The position numbers were made by a program, and so were the translations under genes. This document shows positions 1 through 12,909 of a stretch of DNA of 64,000 nucleotides, piece by piece. The notes beneath the pieces are model-generated. The model saw only the letters and a program-made list of their open reading frames with translations, was not told the DNA's origin and did not search any database. This stretch comes from Phaseolus vulgaris (lineage: Eukaryota > Streptophyta > Magnoliopsida > Fabales > Fabaceae): NCBI RefSeq assembly GCF_000499845.2, contig NC_023749.2:4559030-4623029 (forward strand). The letters run 5' to 3'. Within the stretch, counting starts at the first letter, position 1. The number at the start of each line of letters is the position of its first letter.

Positions 1-840
1 TTTCTGAATTTTATCATCCTTAATATATATTTTTTTTTAAAATTTATTTTAATTATAAAATCTGAAAGGTATATCCAATAATAAATATTGTTATAATATG
101 TATTTTGGATTGTTGAATCTATTATACAATCTATAATATATATTATAATAAATAGATTTTACGGTATACATAAGAAAAATGAATAAAAATAAATTAACAA
201 AAATCCTAAAATATTCTCAAAAGTTTAGGATTGGAATTAAAAAAATGTGGAGGTATAGGAAGAAGGTATGCATATGTATCACACTTAGGACTCAGACAAT
301 TTCTTCTTTGCATCCTACATTTTTCTTCCTATAAAACCATCTCTATATAAAAACTATAAATTTATTTTTTTGCATTCTGAATTATGAAATTTGGTAACTT
401 TTCGGATTGGTGCGTTCGGTAACTTTTCGGATTGGTGCTTCCGGTAGTACATGAATGACAGTATTAATCCAAAATAAAAAAAATTCAAAATATTCATAAT
501 TAAAAAAATCATTCCTAATTCGCCAATCCTATATTCAAAATATGCAATCTGGATTTAGAAATCCATAATTGAAACAAATCATTATAATCCACCAATCCAT
601 AATAGAAATTAGATTTTCGAATTCAGTAATCCAGAAATTAACAATTTATGCAAATTTTGCTTCTGGAACACCCCCTCATATGAAAAGCAACATATTCACT
701 CTGGATTGATGAATCCGTAACATACTCCAAAATCCCAATTTCAAATAAAAGGTAAAGGTCAGTTTTGGGATCTACAAAATTGTGGGGTGCAGGAAGAAAC
801 TGCCTAGACTTAAAGTGATAAACTGTGTTTGTGTTTGTGT
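1..840. other. AT-rich spacer with short imperfect palindromes
   Basis: No gene is visible. The stretch is AT-rich and keeps repeating GGATT/AATCC words, for example GGATTGATGAATCC near 702-715 and GGATTTAGAAATCC near 552. A near-exact direct duplication of about 24 bp (core CTTTTCGGATTGGTGC) lies at about 390-445. It may be a worn-out DNA transposon, but no terminal repeats or target duplication could be fixed. Confidence 0.4.
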
Positions 841-843
841 TTT

Positions 844-882
844 TGGGCTGTCCTTTTGTTTAAAGCCCACTGCTTTTGGGCC
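844..882. promoter_or_regulatory. Cluster of three site II (TGGGCY) elements
   Basis: TGGGCT at 844-849, its reverse complement AGCCCA at 864-869 and TGGGCC at 877-882 lie within 39 bp. In plants such clusters bind TCP factors and mark promoters of housekeeping, organelle and translation genes. This one is about 650 bp upstream of the FKBP16-3 start codon, so it is probably that gene's promoter, with a long pyrimidine-rich leader from about 890 to 1160. Confidence 0.5.
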
Positions 883-1538
883 TGTTTTTTTCTGTTTTGA
901 AGCTTTTGTTTAGTCTTTTTAGTTGGTTTGGGGTTAATCTATTTCTGACACACAACTTTGTAATCTCTCTCATGCTGATATACAATTCTACTTCTTTTTC
1001 TTCTCGTTCTTTCTCTTCTCATTTATCCTTCTTTAGCGTTTTACCATTCTTTGCTACCTGTTTCTGGGTTCTTCGCTTTTGTTGCAGCCTTTTCTGTTAT
1101 GGTATCAGCTCTGTTGCGCCTTTGATCTTCTTTTTCTTTTCTTTCTTTCTTAGAAGACCTCTTGCTCCTAGATTGCTGCCGGAAGTTTACACTCCGGAGA
1201 ACGCAGAAAGGCACTTGCAGTTGTTGCAGACGTGAAGAAAATGGGTGTAAAGCCAAACAAATTGGGTGCTGATAAACACATGGAAAGGTGGCGGCAAGGG
1301 GTGACAAAAGAGGGACAAATTTGTCTTTTGCTCATCTTATGGAGTGGAAAATGAAACATGTGGGTGCAAAACCCAAAATACCTTCATTTTTGTACTTGAC
1401 TCCATGCAATCTGATCCACATGTTTGGAAGGAAATTGCTACCCGCGCCTCCATATTTTGTTTATACACCCCCTCATCACAGGATAAGGATGAAAGCAACC
1501 TCCACATTTGCGGACATCATCGCATGACATCCTCGGAT

Positions 1539-4500
1539 ATGTCTGCCATAGCTTCCTCTCTGCTTCTCCCACTCGGTAGCCCCATTTGTTTCTCTTCCTC
1601 ATATTTGCACTTGTTACCTTCACACCATAACTCAATTGCTTTGCTCTCTATCTCAACTATGCATAAGAGGCTTTTCTAGCATGGCATGTCCTTGAAAAGA
1701 CTTTTTAAAAACACAAAAAATAAGTTCTGTTGTGTTCATATATATTATTAATATGAAGTACTAAGGAGTTCACACTCAGACTGTGAATTCAGATTTATTT
1801 GTGCATAGTGTTGGCCCAACTTCTGTTCTTCAATGCTTCTGTTGCTTTAATTGCCACAATTGTTTTATGAACTTAGGTTCCTATTTGATAGGTTCTACTT
1901 GTGGTAAAAGTCCCTCTTTTAATCCTCCTCAGAGCACTTTGGTTGACAAACTTCGAAGATTAATTGTTAAAGTCAAGTCCTCAGACACAAGGGAATGCAC
2001 TGCTGCTACTTTTGATGCCAATTCACGTCGAAACTTTCTTGGGTTGTCTCTAGGAGTCTCAGGCCTCTTCATCGGTTCATTGGATGCCAATGGAGCTGGT
2101 TTGCCCCCAGAGGAAAAGCCAAAACTGTGTGATGACATTTGTGAGAAAGAGCTTGAAAATGTATGGTGAGATTGCATAGTCCCCTTATTTGCCTCCTTTC
2201 CATGCTTTTCTCTGCTTAAATATTGGCCGTGATTGATGTACATTCCTTACAATGCATTTACATTTATGCGTTATTTTATAGTGTAATGGTAGAAACCAGG
2301 TTTTTGTAAGATGATGAATCGTGTCAAATCTTGAGAAGTTTACACTTGGAAGATATCACAATTTCATTGAACTTTCTTGTCTTTAAATCTGGTTAATATA
2401 GGTTTGTTAACCTTCAGTAATAAGTAGTCACCCGCAAGCCCCTTCATTTCAAGTTTGGTTACCCAAGAATCTCTGGCAGTTAAACTTCATTGAGTGGATA
2501 AAATTTAAGCCTTAATTTCCTTGCACAGTGCCTAATCTTCCCCCTAATTAATAGAATCTAACGTTCTAGTAATAAGAATGAGTAGAGGTTCTTGTAGTTG
2601 TACATAAGATACTACATGATGTTCAATGCTATGCAATGAAGAATCTATTGTTTTTGTTAGAAATAGTTAACCGATGTGATGTGATAGCATTTTAAGTTGA
2701 AGGTTACACATTTTTTGGGACCTTTAATCATCACTAGATGATAGGTCGATGGATTTTACATTACTAGCACTTTAAGACCTGTAGTTAATGACTGGTTTTG
2801 TTTTTGAATGTTTTATGCAATGAAGGTACCTACGGTAACTACGGGATCAGGTTTGCAATACAAGGATATTAAAGTAGGGCAAGGTCCTAGTCCACCAATT
2901 GGATTTCAGGTGTGTAAAATTTCTGACTTATGTGTCCCAGTCTTGACTACTTAAGTTGGGTCTTAGGAACAACTGATTTTTTTTATTGGGAAATGGTCTG
3001 ATTGTGTATTCATCTTTACCTTCTAGTTAGAAAATACTCTACTAATGGCATTGCGTGAATGGGCTTGCCATATCTACTGAGTTCTTCAAGATAGCATATG
3101 CCGCTGCAGATCCAATGTGCCCTTGTTTTCTTCCATTTGCATCAAAATTAACCTTTGGGGGCACTGCATAATTTTCTCATGCACTTGAATCACTGGATGC
3201 ATATTTAGAAAGGAAAAAAATTGTATGAGAAAGAAACTGCATTTACTCCACTACTGAATTAAACTTCTTCACAATGACATGCTTTTTGGCCAGGCAAGAG
3301 CCTCTAGACCACCTCCTTTCTGAACTTGCTGAAGTTTGATATTTCTATGAAGATTAAAGTATCTTCATTCTTTTTCAACCTTGAATAAACTTAAAAGTGA
3401 TATTTGTCAGGAGTAAAGTCCTCTGTCAGCAGATGATATTTTTCTCAATATACCAAGACTGACATCATTTCCATATGCCTCTCTTTGACTAATGAAATAT
3501 AATTACAGGTGGCCGCTAATTATGTTGCAATGGTTCCAACTGGACAAATATTTGACAGGTATTACAAATTTGCAATAATCTTTCTTCAATCCATGAATTA
3601 GTATGAAATGGTTTTTGTTGTTGCATTCATGAGAAGTTTTATTTGACTGCAGAATTGTACAACCATTCCTAATCATAAGTTGGACATCTAAATGTTTTAT
3701 GAATCGTCAATCAGCCATATTTTGCTAATAGCAAAATACTCTAGGAATGTTTTTGATGTTTTAATTTGTTCACTCCTTTTCCAGTTTTTTGTTACATTCA
3801 AATTTTGGTTTTGAAGATTTTCTCATTGAACCCTGATTAAAAAATTTCACCTATATGTATACACTCACATGGATGCACTATGCTGAAAATGAATTTTAAG
3901 CCTGTGAATATGACCTAGACAAAAGTTCTTTATATGTGTTTCTCTTGTTCACGCTTTTCAATTTTACAGTTCACTGGAGAAAGGTCTGCCTTACATTTTT
4001 CGCGTTGGTTCTGGTCAGGTAAATTCTGGAGTTTATATAAAGCTTAAGAATTTCTATTACACCGTAGTTAGTGTAGTTAGTGTTCAAACTTGACAAACAA
4101 CGGCTTTGTGACCAAAGTGTTTGACAATGCTTTTGAATATTAACTGATATTCAGCCCAATTAGTAACAGGTTATACAGGGACTTGATGAAGGTATTCTGA
4201 GCATGAAAGTAGGAGGGAAGCGTCGACTGTACATACCTGGATCAGTAAGCTTCCATTTTGACAGTTCAAGCTGGATTCCCCAAAAATTATTAGATGGTTC
4301 ATGAACATGATAAAGACCAATTTTCATATAAAAAGCAAATTTTTTTCATAAATAAAAAATATGTAGATACGTCCCAGAAATGATCGAAATCACCTGAAAT
4401 ATGTAATATTTGTGTCTTTTTAAGCATACTACAACCTTTTTTTAATGCATTAAAAAAGATACTGCAACTTGACTATGAACATTGTGCTTGAAAATTGCAT

Positions 4501-4724
4501 GGAGAATCGATAACAAAACACTTGATGGTATGATAATTTTCATTTACTGATAGAAAATGGCAATTCTTCGGTTCTGATTGTTGATCTTTGTGTTTTATTG
4601 GCAGTTGGCATTCCCAAAAGGCCTTAATTCTGCTCCAGGAAGACCAAGGGTGGCTCCAAGCAGTCCAGTCATATTTGATGTTAGTTTGGAATATATACCG
4701 GGGCTTGAAGTGGATGAGGAATAA
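1539..4724 (+). CDS. FKBP16-3: FKBP-type peptidyl-prolyl isomerase FKBP16-3, thylakoid lumen
   Basis: Seven coding exons: 1539-1575, 1877-2160, 2826-2909, 3509-3558, 3970-4018, 4170-4244 and 4605-4724. Phases add up to 232 aa; the Arabidopsis protein is about 223. The product is a nuclear-encoded immunophilin of the chloroplast lumen. Residues 1-60 form a Ser-rich transit peptide opening with SSLLLPLG as in Arabidopsis. A twin arginine (SRRNFLGLSLG, residues 62-72) and a hydrophobic stretch follow, which is a Tat-type lumen signal; the mature protein should begin near GLPPEEK (residue 87). The FKBP fold covers about 110-225, with the family blocks GSGLQYKDIKVG, VAANYV and SPVIFDVSLEYIPG. The lumenal FKBP16 group generally lacks many active-site residues, so a folding or assembly role is likelier than strong isomerase activity. 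Exon 1 is the least certain part: an in-frame ATG also sits at 1524, and both its donor (1576 or 1588) and the next acceptor (1877 or 1892) have alternatives. Confidence 0.9.
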
Positions 4725-5301
4725 AATAAGGTTGTACATTACAGATTTGATTGTACGTATTCAATCTTGATTTTTATTTGTCTCGATCACCATTATATAC
4801 AATCGTTAATTCTTTCAGAGAAATGAGCATAAAATCTATGCTGAGTAACATTGTTAGAACTTCTGAGTTCAGGTATCACAAAAATCTTCCTTATGTACTT
4901 AAAGGGCTAGCATAAAAATACATCAACGGTTATGTTGGGCGTGTATGGCATTTGGCTGGGAAATCGTCCTGTTAAATTCGCCAATTCGAGTTAAGAGAAA
5001 TTTCCATATACATTATGCTTGTACAAGACTCCATTAAAAAATTGCATACACAAACTGGGTATCAATTGATGTTCTGGAATATATATCGTTAATACAACAA
5101 AAATAGACTCACTTTGGCTATCATTTGTTTTTGTATCTCCTTTACAAAATATTACAAGGTAACATACAAATATAATTGGTTTACAAAAACACTTTAATAA
5201 GAAAAGGCACCACATACTGAGCAAGAGCAGAAGTGATCTGAATAGAAAGAAAAAGAAAAGGTAAAATTGAAGAACTAAACCCAGAAACAGCAACTGCCCG
5301 C
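4725..5301. other. Spacer between convergent genes
   Basis: FKBP16-3 (+) and the TBC gene (-) end facing each other, with 577 bp between stop codons. The space should hold both 3' UTRs and poly(A) sites. The reading frames here show no family signature, and I see nothing else. Confidence 0.6.
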
Positions 5302-8300
5302 TCAGTTAATTAAATGGCTGGGAGAGTTGTTGAACATGGTGTGCCACATAAATGCCCGAGAAAGCACCATCTCAAGCTCTTGGTGAGTCCAATTATCTGT
5401 TGGGAGGTTCTGAAGGAACATTACCAATTCTTGGAAATCAAACTTCTGGAGCTTGTCTGACCACTAAAGGTAAAAAGGAAAAAGAAAAATCACTTCCTAC
5501 TAAAGTAAGCATTACCAAAAGCAAGGATGTGCAAATAATCTAAGCAACTATACATAAATTCAACACGAAACAAAGAAATGCATAAAAGATTATGTGCGTA
5601 TCAGAGGCAGTTGTCAAACAGGGAATACAAGTATATACAGGAATGTTTGCATCCTTTAGAAAGCAATTTTAATGCACATTGGAAATAATCTAAACAATTT
5701 TAATACAAGGAATGAAATCTATACAAAAGGCACAATGGTAAAGAAAATGTAAATCATGCCAAGCTTTTACCCTACGTGCCAGAAGAGCTGAGGAACTATA
5801 CATTAACATATTGACCAGCAGAGATACTATTCGCAGTCAGCACAGTTGCAAGATGAAATCTGATTCAGATAGATTTATATGAAATGGGCAAGGAAATCTT
5901 GCTCACCGTTAGAAGGAAGCTGGCAAATATATATATTAGGAAGTCTGGTAAGGCATCTCCTTCAGCTAAATATGTATCCCAAAGGCGCGTGATGAGATGA
6001 AATGGTATCTAATTATATAATAAGACATCATTAGTAAAAAAGCATAAAATCATCTTAAAAAAATTATTCCAGGCAATGTTTCCATTCTGTAATGTAATCA
6101 ATTATATTATATGTTTTTGACAAAACTATCCCACTCATAAGTAAACAAATGTCAAAGCAAACCTCACGGATGAGAAGACAGTTGAACCAGCGGAAAGCAA
6201 ACTGAAGAAATTCAAGTCCCTGGTCCTCCATGTGCCGGGAAACAGGCTCTGGTGCAGCTCAAAAGTTTCACTAGGGCACATCAGATTATATTTGAATACA
6301 TAAAATAATAATATAGAAAAAAATAAGGGTAAGGTTTGGTAGTTCATTCTACAAATTCCTTTTCTTTAGTAAATGGACACAAATTAGATAATGATCAGTT
6401 TTTTTCACAGTTCGATGTAAAAGCAATTCGGTAGGAAATGTCTAGTTGAAATTTCCGATCCCTTGTGCCACCCTAACTGATTCTACTCTTCAAAACACAC
6501 ATAAGAACTCCAAACAAAACACACAGAATTTTAACAACATAATTAATTACAAACAACCACCTGGCCCACCAGAAAATATACTCATAACATGTCTTAGGTT
6601 AAAGAATTCCAGTAGGAAGAAATTAAGATGGAAATTGCAGGTGCTTTACAATCTATACACCTATTTCCAAGGTTGAGGGTAGAATAGCAATGTTCCATGT
6701 TCACAGGTTCAGTTATTCATATTCTTCTCTTCGTCCTAATTGTTCATATTCTCATGTTTTTTCTAATGTTCCATGATGCAAAATATGCGAGTATTTTCAC
6801 TCTAAAAAGTTGAAACTAATAAATATCTTATGAAAACAGGGTAGTCTAGCTGATATATACTACCAATTAAATAACACTAACAACATTACAACAAACCACA
6901 TATATCTTCATAAATAGAGGGAGAAGATTCGTGTGAAACATGAAAACTCAACACACAAGTAATATTGCTAAAAATTAGAATCAATGACACTGTTTCCAAA
7001 ATAGAGAGAATGACATTCAAGAGAATAGAAAGTGTACCAAATCAATGAAAGGTGGTGAGGCATTTAAATTTCAAAAAATTACAAGAGTGCTTGAAGGAAG
7101 ACAAAAGGTCTTAGAAAAAGGTTACCGTCAATTCTCCTGACCAATTCCTTCAACTTAAAAACAAGCCTCTGAATTCCAGGTTGAGCGAATGTGAAATGAT
7201 CTTGCATACCATCAAGCAACTTTGACAAGCAACAGTAGCAGTCTGCCTCTATATTAGAGATTGTATCTGGAGATAAATCAGACATGGACCAATTATCTAT
7301 ATCCCCTTCAAAATACTCTGATAAGAAAACAACCAAAAATGGTGTAACAAGATCATTTATCCCCTGAACATATCCACTTGCTGGATGCCGAATGGCCCTG
7401 GTAAAAGATTGGGAAATTATGTTAGTGAAATAAGATAAAAGAACAAATTTTGTATGTATTTGTAAGTCAATAACAAAGGCTAAAGAGATTCAGAATATCT
7501 ATCATGGATAAAGACTGAAGCCAGAACAATTCATGCCTGCATAATTGTTAGATCATATACAGCACCTTCTAAACCAAGCTTATTATCATTCCGCTGTCAT
7601 TCTGTTATTGACAACTGTCAGTTAGTTAAACTGAGTTGTTGATGATCAGCACTGGGATTTTGTTTCATATAAAGACTAATCACCTAAATATGACCAATGA
7701 GACATAATAACATCGGAAATCATTTTCAGTTTTCAATTCTCCCTATTTTTCTCTCTGATCTCCCCACTCTCTCTAAATGATATATTTTCTCCCACTTTAT
7801 ATTCATAATTAATGGTTCAAACTTCGAATCACTCTGAGAACAGTAATGAGAAAGCTAGATGCATCAATCACAACGTCTATTTTGGTTTGGGCATCATTTT
7901 TTTCCCCAGGTCAAAAACGCTGCTAAGAAAGCAAATACATATAGACTAAATCAGATTTTTAAACATCTTGTGAATGTGTAGTACATGTGCATCAGAAGGT
8001 AACTAACCATTTGCTGATAACTAACAGGGTAACCATTTCTAGAAGGAATGTGCGATTATGCCCCTCCCAAGGCCTCTCCTGAGTATCATCTAGTACCATA
8101 AAACAGTTACCAGCTTACTTAAAGGATATGTAGCAACTTGGAAACACATTGCCTAACACAATAACACTTATATTTTTCCAGGCTTGATTGAGTACAGTAC
8201 CAAAAAAGAAAGCATAAGTCCCACCGTCTAAAACTGGTATCTACTCAAATGGTTGTTACATCCATAATGAAACAGAACTGTTAGGTTCACAAATTGGTAC

Positions 8301-11300
8301 ATACCCAATACTAAGGAATTTTCAACTTAACAAGAAAATCGATAACATAGAACAGTGAACTATGAATAATATCTGGCCAACATTTGGGTAACAACAATAT
8401 CTAACCATGCATAAAGAATACGTTCCAGTGATTTCTGAACTAGCTGTTGCTGGAAGAATGGAACATCGGGTACAGTTCTTGGACAATCAACACCAATCTA
8501 ACAAATATATAATGACAACAGTCAGAAAGAAATACATTATTTACGTGAATAATCAAGATAGGAATATATGAAACCTGAGAATACCTGACGAAGCATGTTG
8601 ACCTCATCATCTGAACGTTCTGTATCTGGAATATCGTAATACTGGGATATACAGTCAAGATACTCAAGGCGCTTCCTTCTTAGAACTCCCTCCCGTCTAT
8701 CTGAATTAGGTGGTGCATATCCCTGTTGTCAGTATATCTTTAAATTTCCAGGAAGGAAAAATGTTCTATAAAAAGAAGAGTGACTGGGGGTCAAAAATGT
8801 TAAGCCCTTACTCAAATTATTTTCTCTACAGTATAAATCACTTCAACTTTCTATTCTAAAATCTACTGTATATATTACAGTTTCAAAACATTTTGTAAGC
8901 AGCATCTAGATCAGTTGCAATAGAATAATTTCATGTCTAACCCTCTGTCAACAAAAGTTTAATCTAAGGCATCCCCTACATAAAATAAGAATCCACTCAG
9001 ACCTGAAAATTTCTTATACACACATTACACTTTGTATGACTTGAGAACTACCATCAAAGGCATGAGTTATAGCAAGAGAAATAGCTGAAGGACATAGAGC
9101 TTACCAACAGAAGTCTCCACACTTCAGGACGCATTTTGTCTGGAACACCACTCCAAGCTAATTCACGCAACTTGTCTAAAATATAGATTTCAAGGAGGAG
9201 ATATCTTATTGGGGTAGATAACCATGGGTTTTCAAAAGGTTTATAAAAAGGAAAGATAAAATTTATATATGATGCTATGGCCATGGTTCAATAATTCAGT
9301 TTCTGTTGCAATTTATCTTTTATTCTTACTTTTAAAATTATCCATAGAAGGAAACCACGTGATGGGTATGTTTATAAGAGCACACAGCTTATGATTCCCC
9401 AACTGGTTGCAGCCAAGTACGAGATATAAGGAAAAAGGTCAATGAATGATATACAAAAGAAAATACAAATAGGGAAAGTTAAAATACCTAATATAACCAC
9501 TGTCTCTGAAAGGACCTTAGTGAACTTCATAACTCTTGCAGAATCCGTAGCTCTAGCACCCATTGTAGACTTGCGGATTTCTTCAGGCAGGTTGCCACCA
9601 AAGGAGGTAGACACCTTTAGCTTACTGGCATTGGCAATACTAATTGGTTTGCTTGTACTGTGAAATTCCTTCTGCATCAAGAGTAGAAATTCCGCTTGAT
9701 GAGCTGATCCCCACCACTCATGTTAATCTCATAGAGGCAGTATAAAATGATATAGTTATGAATAACACTGTCACCTCTTTTGCCCCAGATGTGTGATCGC
9801 TTGGACTAGCATCGTTGTGAGAAAAGCTCCTCTTGTAACTTGGTGAGGATATCTCTGAGTTTGGGTTATTTGATATCTTTGAGTTTGAGTTATCCGGAGG
9901 GCTACGGCTCAACAATATTTTACCGGGTATGCTGCGACCTTTGAGTAACCTTTATAAAGAGGGACCATAGATTAAATTGCTACTATCAATCATAAGGATA
10001 CCTTTCGAAGAACATGTTTACAGTTTAGTTGAGTTTATGTTATTGTTTACGAGAGTTTATAATAAGTCTGTGAGTTACTTCCAGCCTTATAAATCATCGA
10101 TTAAATTGCTACTATCAATATCAATCATAAGGATACATTAAGCAGACCTTATCTACACTTTATTTCAGTATATTAGTAATGACATAAGCAGTCATGCAAT
10201 TGTTTACTATAGTTTATAACATGTTTGTAAGTTATTTTCAGCTTTTTTAAATAAGCTTTACACAATAAATTACAGAAACAACTTACAAACTCATGAAAAC
10301 AGTTTAATCTTTATTTCCCATTTTCATTAGAAACAACTTATACATAAATGCTTACAGATAAGCACTTACTCAATGAGTTTAGATTCTGTTTAGATAAACT
10401 TCTCATAATGGAAAGTGTAAGGACCCATTTTTTTGTGCTGTAATATAAAGTGCATGAAATAAATTAAAACTGATAGTTAAATTTGAAATTTTGTTGAAGC
10501 TTTAGTTTATTAATTTAAAAAGTTATCTCTTTGCCTTAAAACAGAACACCTGTTCCATTCTTCCTTTCTTCTCCTATAATCATTCTTCTTCTCCCTAAAT
10601 ATCTCTAGTGAAATTCCTATCCTACATAGAGTAAATTCTTTGGAGCCTAAAATCTTGGGAAGGGGAAGAGTGGTGCAAATAGTTTGGGTTGTGGGTTTTG
10701 GGTAAGTTTTTCTCCTCTCATTTTTTTTTTCTCGGATAATACATGCATCAGTTAGAATTTGAAATGTATGGGAGTTTTGTGGTTTTTAACCCATTTATTA
10801 TAGTTGACCGGTTAGGCTTTATACTTTGAAGTGATCTAAGAGTTCCTCAGTGTTTTGGCCTCCTCCCTTGAAACTCTAGTTCCTTAAACAACAAGGAAGA
10901 TTTAAGTATGGGAAGCTAACTCTATTTTGACTTTTAAATTAAAATACAAGTAAAGACTTGTGTAGATTTTGGGTTATGAAACTATGTTAAATGGAAAACC
11001 AAAACTTGATGAATTTTGTTATTTGATGTAAACTAGAGATATTGAACTTTGTAAATGATTTCATGTTAAAATGTTGAGATGTTAATATAATGCATTTTAG
11101 TTTAATGTTGAAATTTGGAGAGGTTTGGCTACAAAATTGTTGTTGAACTCACAAAGATGTGGGAGACTAGCTAATATAGAAATTTGCATCAAAGGTTCTC
11201 CCTCAGGATTGTGGTTGATCCCACAAGGTTGTAGTTGATCCCACAGATGTGTGAGAGGCTTGCTGATATAGACATTTGCATCACAGGTTTTCCACAGACG

Positions 11301-12909
11301 TGAAAGTCTAGCTGATGCAGAAATTTGCATCAAAGATTTGCCCACAGGGTTGCAGGTGAGCCAATAGAGGTGTGTGAAGCTCGTTGATAAACAGATTTGA
11401 ATCAAATGTTCATCCACAGGGTTTTCGTTGATACCACAGAAGTATGGGAAACTTGTTGATGTAGAAATTTGCATAAAAGATTCTCCAATAAGGATATGGT
11501 TGCAGACACAGGGTGTGGAAGGTGAACTACGAAGTGTATTTTATTTTTTAAGATTTTGACCCGTTTAAATATGATGTTAAATTGAATTAGGAAAAAATTA
11601 ACATAAAAGTTGTAGATAATTATAGTAGCTTTCAAACAAGATAAGAAACAACTTCATATGATTAATATAACTCTAGATATTGTATTTAAACTCTACAAAG
11701 GTCATATGAGCATAAAGAGTTAGTCAATTACAAGTTAACAAATTGTGGTTACCTCGGAGAATATCTGACATGGCATAAGTATGGTGTAAGTGTTGAAAGG
11801 TGGGACTTCTAAACTTCTAAATCATATAGATAAAGATATCGGGTAGGCAAAAAAGCCAAAGAAGGTTCTTGTCACCTATTTCATATGGCCAACTTGATGG
11901 TCAAGTATTATGTGTAAAATTAGTTAGGATATCCTTCAAATCATGGCTAAATAATAAGTAAATTTTCATATGGCCAATTTCATGACTAGGTATTTTGTAA
12001 AAGACATGACAAGTGTCATTCTTAGATATTCGTACTCAATGTTGTCTTTCAGACATAGTCAAGTCCTTGTAACTATTGATATGATTTTGAGTCTTGGAGT
12101 AGGCATGGCTGTGATTGATTTCTTTTATGTCATATCATATCAATTTTGTGTTTCTTCGTATACATACTCTTGTGCAAATATAAATATTTCCTAGCCTACC
12201 CTATGATGTTGTTCGTTTTATAACTATGATGATACACAGGAGCACATAACAATGCGGGTAATGGTGGACTGATATACAGGATTATAGATGTGGTCCAGGG
12301 TTTTGAATTATTATTCTAGTTTTCTTTTGATGTGCATAAATTATTAGCGTGATATAGTTTTAAGATATATGTATTATAATCAAGTTCTTTTTCAATTAAG
12401 TTTATTCCCTAAGCTAAAAAAGCAATTTAGTTCTCTCATTTAGCTTCTCGAAAAGATGAGATCAATAAATTGGTTTTAGTTTGCCGGAGAAGTTCATTTC
12501 ATTTCATCTTCTTATTTTTCTTCTTATCAACAAAATAGTCCGAAAAAACTAAGTCATTTTCTAAATGCAGGCTAGCTAATATACTAAGCTATGTGCTTCA
12601 AGTTGTAGATGAAACTATTAACTGTATACAAAATTCAGAAGGGGGAAATAATAATATCGTTCAATCAACCAATCCACTGAAGAGGAAGAAAACGAAAACT
12701 TCAGAAACAAGTTTAGTTATAAAATCAACTAGAAAATACAAGAGGGATAAAACCTAGATGAAGCAATAGTAACGCCAATATTACCCTCGATTTGAGAAAA
12801 GAAAAAGGAGATGAATTGAGGGTTACCCTTGAACATTTTTGAGGGTCTGATTCAATCTGGAGTCAAGGGTAGTAGCTATCTTACGCTCATCTTCTTGGCT
12901 CTCGTTCAT
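5302..12909 (-). CDS. TBC-domain Rab GTPase-activating protein, TBC1D22-like
   Basis: Ten coding exons read from the minus strand: 12909-12827, 9949-9775, 9671-9488, 9175-9105, 8722-8585, 8497-8406, 7397-7126, 6248-6163, 6008-5907 and 5463-5302. Every phase closes, giving 454 aa. The product should speed GTP hydrolysis by a Rab GTPase in vesicle traffic. Residues 1-130 are a Ser/Asn-rich, probably disordered tail; the TBC domain runs from about 148 to 425. Both catalytic fingers are present: the arginine finger in IGVDCPR (R224) and the glutamine finger in GYVQG (Q259). The motif GMQDHFTFAQPGIQRL is typical of the TBC1D22/Gyp1 branch. Exon 1 (starts MNESQEDERK) is split off by a 2877-bp intron filled with repeats. 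One oddity is CYCCLSK, where the plant homologues I recall have a Trp (CYWCLSK). The exact Rab partner cannot be read from sequence. Confidence 0.92.
9969..10430. repeat. Duplicated relic of a legume interspersed repeat, in TBC intron 1
   Basis: A block starting ATTAAATTGCTACTATCAAT occurs at about 9972 and again at about 10093. Each copy is followed by CATAAGGATAC and then by related text about GTTTATAA and GTTATTTTCAGC. The right flank contains ATAAGCACTTACTCAATGAG and GTTTAGATAAACTTCT, words I associate with a very common legume MITE-like repeat. Similar words recur at 28735-28880. No clean ends or target duplication were found. Confidence 0.4.
11130..11510. repeat. Degenerate minisatellite in TBC intron 1
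   Basis: About five copies of a 58-80-bp unit lie in tandem. Each carries a core close to AGAAATTTGCATCAAAGGTT, at about 11178, 11260, 11318, 11386 and 11462, followed by a variable stretch with CCACAGGGTTG or GTTGATCCCACA. The minus strand stays open for 125 codons through it and shows a repeating QIS..TSF.HL pattern. That is best explained by the repeat, since the region lies inside an intron. Confidence 0.7.

Noticed and set aside
10..780. Possible CRISPR-like or direct-repeat array
   Set aside because: Repeats are irregular palindromes without even spacing, in a plant genome.
2300..2400. C/D-box snoRNA in FKBP16-3 intron 2 (GATGATGA seen)
   Set aside because: No matching D box and terminal stem at suitable distance.
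11097..11474. 125-codon minus-strand frame with repeated QIS..TSF
   Set aside because: Explained by the minisatellite inside TBC intron 1; splicing on both sides is supported by the protein.
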